Made by a program: the position numbers and the translations under genes
NCBI GenBank assembly: GCA_023386495.1
Contig: JAEWJS010000067.1
Coordinates: forward strand, 1 to 7,214
From: Bacillota bacterium
GTDB taxonomy: Bacteria; Bacillota; Bacilli; Paenibacillales; Paenibacillaceae
Reading direction: 5' to 3'
DNA: 7,214 nucleotides
Part shown: piece after piece, positions 1 to 4,806 of the stretch
Position numbering within the stretch: the stretch's first letter is position 1
Layout: each line of letters starts with the position of its first letter
Notes under the pieces: model-generated
What the model saw: the letters and a program-made list of their open reading frames with translations, nothing else
What the model was told of the DNA's origin: nothing
Database searches by the model: none

Positions 1-10
1 CTTGCCTCTT

Positions 11-53
11 AAACAAAATACCCCCCCCCCCCCGCGGGGGACCGGGGGGGGGG
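11..53 (-). terminator. Putative gpr terminator with a homopolymer C/G stem
   Basis: Read on the minus strand after the gpr stop, a run of 10 C (53 to 44) is followed by a short GGTCCCCCGC spacer and a run of 13 G (33 to 21), then a T-rich TATTTTGTTT (20 to 11). Ten G-C pairs can form with an inner CCC/GGG, followed by a U-rich tail, which is the layout of an intrinsic terminator placed about 50 bases after the stop. The repeat is pure homopolymer, and it lies close to the sequence edge, so an assembly or base-calling artefact is a real alternative. Confidence 0.5.
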
Positions 54-100
54 CGGCCGCGATGCGGACTGGCTATGAAGGGCGGTGAAAGTGCTGGCTT

Positions 101-1108
101 CTAGTGCGTGTACGCCGCCACGTTGTCGGTGTCTACTGCCTCGTGCAATGCCGCGTTCAGGCCGCTAGCGATGACGTTCGCGATATCTTCAATGAAGGAG
201 TCGACCTCCTTCGGCGTGACGAGCAGGTCATGCCCCATCGGCTGCAGCACTTCCCGCACCAACTGCAGGCGTTCCTGTTCGGAAATCGTATGGAGCAGCC
301 CGAGGATCGGCCCGGCATTGTCCGTCTGGGTCCGGAAATGCTCCGCCATCATCTCGATGCAGCTGTTCACGATCGTCGAGGCGTAGACGACCGTCGGAAC
401 GCCGATCGCGATGACCGGCACGCCGAGAATCTCTTCGGTCAGCCCCTTGCGCTTGTTGCCGATTCCCGAGCCGGGATGAATGCCGGTGTCCGCGATCTGA
501 ATCGTCGTGTTCACCCGCTCGACCGCCTTCGAGGCCAGCGCATCGATCGCGATGATGAGCTCCGGCTTCGTCTGGTCGACGATCCCTTGCACGATATCGC
601 TCGATTCGATGCCCGTGATGCCGAGCACGCCTGGCGCAATCGCGCTGACCGGCCGGTAGCCCGGCGCGACCTGATCCGGCATGAGCTCAAAATAATGCCG
701 CGTCACCATCGCATTCTCCACGACGAGCGGACCGAGCGCGTCCGGCGTCACGTTCCAGTTGCCTAGGCCCACGACCAGCGTCCTGGCCGTCTTCGATACG
801 CCGATTCGCTTCAAGAACGATTCGAACTCGCGGGCGAACGCCGTGGCGACGCGGTCCTGCAGGGGCGTATCCTGGCTGCGCAGGCCGGGCACCTCGAGCG
901 TCACGTAATGACCGACCATTTTCCCGATCGCCCGGGAGCCTGACTCGTTATCCACGCTCATACGCGTGATGGTAATGCCCTCTTCATGCAGCGTTTCCGA
1001 TGTGATGCCGGGGATCGTCGTTCCCGCGTAGCCGACTTGCGCGATTTCCTGCGCTTCCAGCGCAAGGTCGGTGCGAACGTCGTATTGACTCAGATCATGA
1101 TCATTCAT
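101..1108 (-). CDS. gpr: GPR endopeptidase (spore germination protease)
   Basis: GPR degrades the small acid-soluble proteins that coat spore DNA, releasing amino acids early in germination; it is made as a zymogen in the forespore and self-cleaves. Visible here (335 residues from the chosen start): a propeptide ending RTD|LALEA at residues 14/15, resembling the SASP cleavage site; NWNVTPDALGP with Asp123 and AIDALA with Asp189, whose 66-residue spacing matches the two essential Asp of the B. megaterium enzyme (127 and 193, from memory); ERVNTTIQI, GIHPGSG and VTPKEVDSFI; and an AYTH C-terminus. The frame is open to an upstream ATG at 1129, but that codon has no ribosome site and lies only about 6 bases after the predicted transcription start. 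ATG 1108 has GGAGGA (1124-1119) upstream and gives a 14-residue propeptide, close to the family's 15-16. Odd: about 33 residues shorter than B. subtilis GPR, with a gap between HFR and the QERLQL segment, and Tyr242 in GVPTVVYA where Bacillus has Asp. Confidence 0.96.
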   Translation of the reverse strand: MNDHDLSQYDVRTDLALEAQEIAQVGYAGTTIPGITSETLHEEGITITRMSVDNESGSRAIGKMVGHYVTLEVPGLRSQDTPLQDRVATAFAREFESFLKRIGVSKTARTLVVGLGNWNVTPDALGPLVVENAMVTRHYFELMPDQVAPGYRPVSAIAPGVLGITGIESSDIVQGIVDQTKPELIIAIDALASKAVERVNTTIQIADTGIHPGSGIGNKRKGLTEEILGVPVIAIGVPTVVYASTIVNSCIEMMAEHFRTQTDNAGPILGLLHTISEQERLQLVREVLQPMGHDLLVTPKEVDSFIEDIANVIASGLNAALHEAVDTDNVAAYTH

Positions 1109-1118
1109 GCAGGCGGAA

Positions 1119-1124
1119 TCCTCC
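1119..1124 (-). promoter_or_regulatory. gpr ribosome binding site that decides the start
   Basis: GGAGGA on the minus strand lies 10 bases before ATG 1108. It sits inside the extra codons that the longer reading from ATG 1129 would translate, and nothing like a Shine-Dalgarno site precedes 1129, so the shorter start is favoured. Confidence 0.75.
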
Positions 1125-1141
1125 ATCATTCGATTTGAGCC

Positions 1142-1171
1142 TAGTATGCTAGGGGTTCCATCCTTTTATGC
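1142..1171 (-). promoter_or_regulatory. Sigma-G (or sigma-F) type forespore promoter of gpr
   Basis: The minus strand carries GCATA (1171-1167), an 18-base spacer, then CATACTA (1148-1142). This fits the recalled Bacillus sigma-G consensus (GHATR, about 18 bases, CATNHTA) at every constrained position. Transcription would start near 1135, giving a leader of about 26 bases that holds the GGAGGA site before ATG 1108. gpr in Bacillus is known to be transcribed in the forespore by sigma-G and sigma-F, so the match makes biological sense. Confidence 0.85.
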
Positions 1172-1200
1172 GCGCTGCCGGCAACGACTTGCTGGCGCTA

Positions 1201-1229
1201 TTGCTTTTTGGGCCTGCCCGTGCTAAAAT
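1201..1229 (+). promoter_or_regulatory. Sigma-A type promoter of rpsT (extended -10)
   Basis: TTGCTT (1201-1206) is followed by 17 bases and TAAAAT (1224-1229), with TG at 1221-1222 forming an extended -10 (TGcTAAAAT). The -35 matches only the TTG half, which the extended -10 can compensate. Start would be near 1236, giving a leader of about 46 bases. It points away from the gpr promoter, so the two genes diverge from about 100 bases of shared DNA. Confidence 0.6.
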
Positions 1230-1267
1230 GTTTCAAGTTGTTGTCTATTCGTGCATTTCCGCTTTAC

Positions 1268-1275
1268 AGGAGGTG
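1268..1275 (+). promoter_or_regulatory. rpsT ribosome binding site
   Basis: AGGAGGTG, a full match to the anti-Shine-Dalgarno core, ends 6 bases before ATG 1282. It excludes the longer in-frame start at 1168, which would add 38 residues unlike any S20 and would begin upstream of the promoter. Confidence 0.9.
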
Positions 1276-1281
1276 AAACAC

Positions 1282-1554
1282 ATGCCAAACATTAAATCCG
1301 CCATCAAACGCGTAAAAACGAACGAAAAGCGCCGCGCGCTGAACGCTTCGCAGAAGTCCGCACTTCGCACGGCCGTGAAAGCCGCTGACGTCGCAGTTGC
1401 AGGTACTGACGCAGAAGCAGCAGCAGCAGCCCTGGCTACGGCTTCCAAGAAATTGGACAAAGCCGTCACGAAGGGTCTGGTTCACAAGAACGCAGCCGCT
1501 CGCAAAAAATCCCGCCTGGCCAAGAAGCTGAACGCTCTTAAGGCACAAGCTTAA
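1282..1554 (+). CDS. rpsT: Small subunit ribosomal protein S20 (bS20)
   Basis: bS20 binds 16S rRNA in the body of the 30S subunit and helps its assembly. The 90-residue product starts MPNIKSAIKRVKTNEKRR and carries the family features: basic helical N-terminus, SALRTAVK, KKLDKAVTKGLVHKNAAARK and the SRLAKKLN C-terminal stretch. Length agrees with B. subtilis S20 (88). An Ala-rich stretch (about residues 42-54, encoded partly by GCA repeats) joins the helices. It is a single-gene unit: own promoter upstream, and a strong terminator 31 bases after the stop. It diverges from gpr and converges with holA, an arrangement I recall as conserved in Bacillus. Confidence 0.98.
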   Translation: MPNIKSAIKRVKTNEKRRALNASQKSALRTAVKAADVAVAGTDAEAAAAALATASKKLDKAVTKGLVHKNAAARKKSRLAKKLNALKAQA

Positions 1555-1585
1555 TTGGACCCTATGGGACTGAATATCGTAACGG

Positions 1586-1612
1586 AATAGAGGGGCAACC
1601 CTCTATTTTTTT
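1586..1612 (+). terminator. rpsT intrinsic terminator
   Basis: A perfect 9-bp stem AATAGAGGG (1586-1594) / CCCTCTATT (1599-1607) closes a GCAA tetraloop and runs into seven T (1606-1612). This is a textbook intrinsic terminator for rpsT. Read from the minus strand the hairpin lacks a T tract, so it mainly serves rpsT. Confidence 0.92.
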
Positions 1613-1630
1613 GTGCCTTGATCGAAGAAA

Positions 1631-1669
1631 CCCGCTCCTCCGCATGCTTGCAGAGGGCGGGCTATTTTT
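1631..1669. terminator. Second hairpin between rpsT and holA, probably the holA terminator
   Basis: CCCGCTCCTC (1631-1640) pairs with GAGGGCGGG (1653-1661) with one bulged base and a 12-base loop. On the minus strand it lies 13 bases after the holA stop and is followed by TTTCTT; on the plus strand it is followed by CTATTTTT. It could therefore stop holA and back up the rpsT terminator. Confidence 0.65.
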
Positions 1670-1674
1670 CGCGC

Positions 1675-2694
1675 TCACGCGCTCATGGATAGAAAGAACA
1701 ATTCCAAGCCTAGCTCCTTGTCGATCTGGCCGGTCTTCATCTTGTAGTCGAGCTCGGCAATGCCGTGCACATGGCCGGCCAGCCGCTCCGGCGTCCAACC
1801 GCGGGCCTTCTCCGCCGCGAGTTTCACCGCATAAGGGTGCACGCCGATCTGCGAAGCGATCTGCTGCTGCGAATAGGATCGCTGCTCCAGCTCCTTGATC
1901 TGCAGCATGATGCGCAGCTGCCTGGCTACCAGCGCCGCGATCTTGATCGGTTCCTCCTTGCGAATGAGCAGCTGTCGATATAGCGTGACCGCTCGCTCGA
2001 TACGCGAGGACACGCACGCGTCGATCAGCGCGAACACATCCTCTTCGAGCGTCGGCACGGTCAGTCTATCGATATGCTCGACCGCGATCGTCCCGCCTTG
2101 GCCGACGTGCAGACACAGCTTGTCCGTCTCTTGGGACAGCGTCTGCAAATTGTTCCCCATCCGATGAATCAGCCGCTCCGCCGCCGGCTCCGCGATCGTA
2201 CGTCCTTGGCCCGACACTCGGCGCAGTACCCAGCGGACGAGCTCTACGCCCTCCAGCTCTTGGAATGCGATCAGCGCATCCGCTTCCTTCAGCACCTTGA
2301 CGACCTTACGCCGCTCATCCAGCTTCTCGCTATGGACGATGAACACCATGACCGTCGAATCGAGCGGCTGCTTCAGATAGGCGAGCAGCCGCTCCGTATC
2401 ATGCTGCAGCTTGCCTTCCTTGGCCGCGGCCGCGAAGACGGATTGGTCGCGTACGAGTACCAGCTTGCGCCCGCCGAAGAACGACATCGTCTCAGCCTCG
2501 AGAACCGCGTGCTCGACGGCCGATTCCGAAGTATCGAATTTGATGATGCCGAGCTCGCGTTCTTCGGGCATGAGCAGCTTGTCCGTCAGATAAGAGACGA
2601 ATTCCTGCGTCCGGTAACGATCCTTGCCGTAGACGACGTATACCGGCCGGAAGTGTCCGGCATTCATTTCTTTGATCGCAGCGCTGGCATTCAT
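1675..2694 (-). CDS. holA: DNA polymerase III subunit delta (clamp loader)
   Basis: HolA (YqeN in B. subtilis) is the delta subunit of the clamp loader, which opens the beta sliding clamp and loads it on primed DNA. The 339-residue product has the usual length (B. subtilis about 347). Seen in order: VYVVYGKDRYRTQEFV (18-33) at the start of the AAA+-like N-terminal domain; ETMSFFGGRKLVLVRD (68-83), a hallmark of the family and the region that contacts the clamp; GNNLQTLSQETDKL (180-193); VPTLEEDVFALIDA (213-226) at the entry to the C-terminal collar domain; RKEEPIKIAALVARQLR (245-261); and TGQIDKELGLELFFLSM (321-337). No Walker P-loop is visible, as expected for delta. ATG 2694 is preceded by AGGGGG 9 bases upstream. 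It is separated from the anti-sigma gene by 216 bases with a strong hairpin, and converges with rpsT. Confidence 0.97.
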   Translation of the reverse strand: MNASAAIKEMNAGHFRPVYVVYGKDRYRTQEFVSYLTDKLLMPEERELGIIKFDTSESAVEHAVLEAETMSFFGGRKLVLVRDQSVFAAAAKEGKLQHDTERLLAYLKQPLDSTVMVFIVHSEKLDERRKVVKVLKEADALIAFQELEGVELVRWVLRRVSGQGRTIAEPAAERLIHRMGNNLQTLSQETDKLCLHVGQGGTIAVEHIDRLTVPTLEEDVFALIDACVSSRIERAVTLYRQLLIRKEEPIKIAALVARQLRIMLQIKELEQRSYSQQQIASQIGVHPYAVKLAAEKARGWTPERLAGHVHGIAELDYKMKTGQIDKELGLELFFLSMSA

Positions 2695-2910
2695 GCCATA
2701 CGTCCCCCTTCATGCTTCACATTAGGCGCAACAAAGGGATGACGCCTTGAGCGGCTTCATCCCTTTGTCCTTGATGATCTATATAAACATCATCGGGACG
2801 GTCCATGGTCCTCCCGAGGATGGTCATACGAAGATCAAGGTTTCTCGCTTTATCCTCTTGCCATATCGTACGCAGGAGGAGCAAGAAGTGTGCACGGTTC
2901 GATAACTATA
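2695..2910. other. Intergenic region between the anti-sigma gene and holA
   Basis: Besides the 12-bp hairpin, this spacer holds a 6-bp inverted repeat (GATGAT 2773-2778 / ATCATC 2789-2794) around TATATA on the minus strand (2785-2780), an imperfect hairpin at 2803-2823, and a 29-codon minus-strand reading frame (2806-2717) whose GGGAGG site lies only 3 bases before its ATG. I see no convincing -35/-10 pair for holA and no yqzM-like reading frame, which B. subtilis has between comEC and holA. Confidence 0.5.
2731..2768 (-). terminator. 12-bp perfect hairpin between the sigma operon and holA
   Basis: ACAAAGGGATGA (2731-2742) and TCATCCCTTTGT (2757-2768) are perfect inverted repeats; a single mismatch and three more pairs (GCC/GGC) extend the stem inward to a 6-base loop. 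It sits 142 bases after the anti-sigma stop and 36 before the holA start. No good T tract follows on either strand (TGCGCC on the minus side), so it may be a weak terminator for the sigma operon or a structured leader of holA. Confidence 0.5.
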
Positions 2911-4089
2911 TTATTGCTTCGACTCGGTACCGGCCTGCACGTCGATCCGGAAACGCTCGGATGCGCCGTCAGGAGCGACTACCTCGTACTCGAACGTCTT
3001 GCTGTCTTCCGACCATGCTGCAAGCCGAATCTCGCCTGCCAGCTCGCGGCTCTTGAACAGTTCCTCGCCTGTACCCGCATGGAAGACGGTCACGCGGGCA
3101 TCGGCGGCAATTGCGCGGTAAGCGCCGTCCGGCGACACAGCCGCCGCTAGCGCTTCGGGCACCGCAGCCGCAATGCCCATCTTGCTGTTGTCGCCGCTCT
3201 GCGGCGGCACAGCCGCTTCCTCAGCAGCGCCATCATCGGCTGTCGGCTCGACTTGCATCGTGTTGATCGACTCTTCCGAATCGCCGCTCGGCGCGGCGAT
3301 TCCTGCACCGGGAGCCGCACCGCTCGATTGCGGCGCCTTCGGGGCGGCATCCTGCAGCATCCCGCCATTGCCGTCTGACAACGGAGGAGATGCAGGCACC
3401 GGTTCGCTCGACATGGCGCCTCCCGATTGGTCCGTCGCGTTGTTCATATGCACAAGGTCATCCTTGGCAGCATCGCCAGCCGCCGGCGCTTCCCGTACGG
3501 CGCTGCCAGCATCGAATTCTGCTTCTGCATTCGCATCCGCTGCGGAATTCGCATCCATCTTGCGGAGCGCCGTGCTGTCTTCCGGCGATGCATCATTCGA
3601 TGCGGCCGTATCCATCATCAGCATGTTCGCGCTGCTATCCGCTTCGGATTCCATCGCCGTTCCGGCATCGTTCATGTCGCCTGCCGATTGGGGATCGTAG
3701 GTGACGAGGAACAATCCGACCACGACGCCGGCCGCGATGACGCCGCTTAATGCGCGCAGCGAGAAGCGGTCGCGCAAGCGGCGGCGGCGAGCAGGCTCTT
3801 GGCGCATCCCGTCAAGCGGAGCGGCGACGGGAGCCGAGGCCGCTGCCCGTTCGTTCGCCTCGCGGAGGTCAATCTGCTCCAGTTGCGGCAGGATGGCGTC
3901 CACTAGGCTGTATTGGGGCGTGACTTTCGGCAAATTTTCCAGCTCGGCAGAGAGCGATTGGAGCCGTTCGAACATCGCTCTGCAATCGCTGCATTGCGCA
4001 AGATGGGCAGATAACGCTTCGGACTCGAACGCATCGAGATCGTCGTCCAGCTGCCGTTGCATATCGATCATCACCTCTTGGCAAGTCAT
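2911..4089 (-). CDS. Zinc-finger (zf-HC2) transmembrane anti-sigma factor with beta-rich outer domain
   Basis: Probably holds the neighbouring ECF sigma factor inactive at the membrane until a signal releases it. Seen in the 392 residues: a zinc-binding anti-sigma fold with Cys3 and the His29-x3-Cys33-x2-Cys36 motif (HLAQCSDC); an RRRR cluster (101-104) just before one membrane segment (about 113-131, ALSGVIAAGVVVGLFLV), placing the N-terminus inside; a very long outer linker (about 132-305) rich in Ala, Ser, Asp, Pro and Met, net acidic and probably disordered; and a C-terminal folded part (about 306-385) with VSPDGAYRAIA, TGEELFKS and AAWSEDSKTFEYEV, resembling one or two WD40/TolB-like beta blades. 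Its ATG overlaps the sigma stop (ATGA), so translation is probably coupled; AAGGTGG lies upstream as a ribosome site. The zinc finger plus gene pairing makes the general role solid. What the outer domain senses cannot be read from the sequence. Confidence 0.88.
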   Translation of the reverse strand: MTCQEVMIDMQRQLDDDLDAFESEALSAHLAQCSDCRAMFERLQSLSAELENLPKVTPQYSLVDAILPQLEQIDLREANERAAASAPVAAPLDGMRQEPARRRRLRDRFSLRALSGVIAAGVVVGLFLVTYDPQSAGDMNDAGTAMESEADSSANMLMMDTAASNDASPEDSTALRKMDANSAADANAEAEFDAGSAVREAPAAGDAAKDDLVHMNNATDQSGGAMSSEPVPASPPLSDGNGGMLQDAAPKAPQSSGAAPGAGIAAPSGDSEESINTMQVEPTADDGAAEEAAVPPQSGDNSKMGIAAAVPEALAAAVSPDGAYRAIAADARVTVFHAGTGEELFKSRELAGEIRLAAWSEDSKTFEYEVVAPDGASERFRIDVQAGTESKQ

Positions 4090-4634
4090 CCTCGGACACC
4101 ACCTTTCTGGTAATCTTGGAGGTACGTTTGGAGCTGCTGTCTTGCGCGGAACAGATACGATTTGACCGTATTGAGCGGCAAGTCCAGCGAATCCGCGATT
4201 TCGTTATAAGAGAAGTCTTGCAAATACCGCAGTACCACGACGGCCCGGTGGTGTTCAGGCAGCTTGTCGATCGCGTCCCGTATATCCTGAGCAGCGTATG
4301 CAGACAGCACTTCGTGCTCGACATTCTGTTTCTCTTGGAACACCAGATCATGCTCCTCGATCGATACGGTCGGCTTGGTGCGGCGGAATTTATCGATGCA
4401 GATATTGGTCACGATGCGCTGAACCCAGGTCTTGAATTGGGCTTTCTCTTCATAGGATCCTATCTTGGTATAGATCCGGATGAGCGCTTCTTGCGCGGCG
4501 TCCATGGCATCTTGCTCATTGCCGACCACATAATAGGCTGTCCGGTAGACATGCGTCTCAATCTCGCGCAATAGCGTGATCAGGGCGTCGCGATCACCCT
4601 GTTGAGCGGCCTTAATCAGACCAGGCTCTACCAC
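4086..4634 (-). CDS. ECF-type RNA polymerase sigma factor (sigma-70 family, group 4)
   Basis: Directs RNA polymerase to a small regulon when freed from its anti-sigma factor. The 182-residue product has only the two domains typical of ECF factors: region 2 (about 5-86) with DAMDAAQEALIRIYTKI (42-58) and FKTWVQRIVTNICIDKFRR (67-85), the -10 recognition and core-binding part; and region 4 (about 118-172) with DAIDKLPEHHRAVVVLRYL and the helix-turn-helix FSYNEIADSLDLPLNTVKSY (141-160), the -35 reader. No sigma 1.1 or region 3 is present. Translation starts at GTG 4634, with AGGGGG ending 7 bases before it; there is no better start nearby. It overlaps the anti-sigma gene by 4 bases. It resembles SigW/SigM-type factors, but I cannot assign a named B. 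subtilis orthologue. Its targets and signal are unknown; a clear ECF-type autoregulatory promoter is not evident upstream. Confidence 0.95.
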   Translation of the reverse strand: MVEPGLIKAAQQGDRDALITLLREIETHVYRTAYYVVGNEQDAMDAAQEALIRIYTKIGSYEEKAQFKTWVQRIVTNICIDKFRRTKPTVSIEEHDLVFQEKQNVEHEVLSAYAAQDIRDAIDKLPEHHRAVVVLRYLQDFSYNEIADSLDLPLNTVKSYLFRARQQLQTYLQDYQKGGVRG

Positions 4635-4718
4635 GAAGGCTCCCCCTCTCCTTCACCATCTCAGACGTGGAGACCTTGCATAAGGTTGCGGCTCCAGCCG
4701 AGACGATTTTAGAAAATT

Positions 4719-4727
4719 TTTATATCA
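4719..4727 (-). promoter_or_regulatory. Possible extended -10 promoter of the sigma/anti-sigma operon
   Basis: TGATATAAA on the minus strand (TG at 4727-4726, TATAAA at 4724-4719) in the AT-rich part of an otherwise GC-rich spacer looks like an extended -10; no good -35 lies 16-18 bases upstream. An overlapping alternative is TGATAT, 16 bases, CGTC, which only loosely resembles ECF promoters (TGAAAC, 16 bases, CGTC) and lacks the AAC core. Start would be near 4712, leaving a leader of about 78 bases with a small CGGCT/AGCCG hairpin (4689-4700). Confidence 0.3.
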
Positions 4728-4755
4728 ATCGATCATGGCTAGCATACTTTCCTAT

Positions 4756-4768
4756 CTAACTATGTTAG
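4756..4768. repeat. Small inverted repeat CTAAC-TAT-GTTAG
   Basis: A perfect 5-bp inverted repeat with a 3-base centre, between the comEC terminator and the putative promoter of the sigma operon. It is the right size for an operator half-site pair, but a repeat this short also arises by chance. Confidence 0.25.
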
Positions 4769-4771
4769 CAG

Positions 4772-4799
4772 AAAAACAGCCGATCGTATACGAGTCGGC
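4772..4799 (-). terminator. comEC intrinsic terminator
   Basis: On the minus strand, 7 bases after the comEC stop, GCCGA-(c)-TCG pairs with CGA-TCGGC around a TATA loop (8 pairs with one bulged C) and is followed by TGTTTTTC. This ends comEC transcription before the sigma operon, which therefore needs its own promoter. Confidence 0.85.
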
Positions 4800-4806
4800 C
4801 GCTCCT

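Noticed and set aside
53..60. GCGGCCGC (NotI site) next to the homopolymer runs, as a sign of cloning vector
   Set aside because: A single 8-base site is expected now and then in GC-rich DNA, and the sequence on its right continues naturally into gpr; no other vector sequence is seen.
104..766. 220-codon open frame on the plus strand opposite gpr
   Set aside because: Arg/Asp/His-rich translation without any recognisable domain, lying entirely antisense to a well-conserved gpr; typical shadow frame of a GC-rich gene.
1168..1281. 38-residue N-terminal extension of S20 by an upstream ATG
   Set aside because: The upstream ATG precedes the predicted promoter, while AGGAGGTG sits right before ATG 1282, whose product matches S20 from its first residues.
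2074..2742. 222-codon open frame on the plus strand opposite holA
   Set aside because: Low-complexity Arg/Leu/Asp-rich shadow of holA with no ribosome site or domain.
3173..3700. 175-codon plus-strand frame opposite the anti-sigma gene, rich in Ala/Ser
   Set aside because: Mirrors the low-complexity linker of the anti-sigma gene; GC-driven absence of stops explains it, and the minus-strand gene has zinc finger, membrane segment and ATGA coupling.
4689..4700. CGGCT-CC-AGCCG palindrome as a terminator or operator
   Set aside because: Only five pairs with a 2-base loop that cannot close without opening pairs, no T tract, and such repeats are common in GC-rich spacers.
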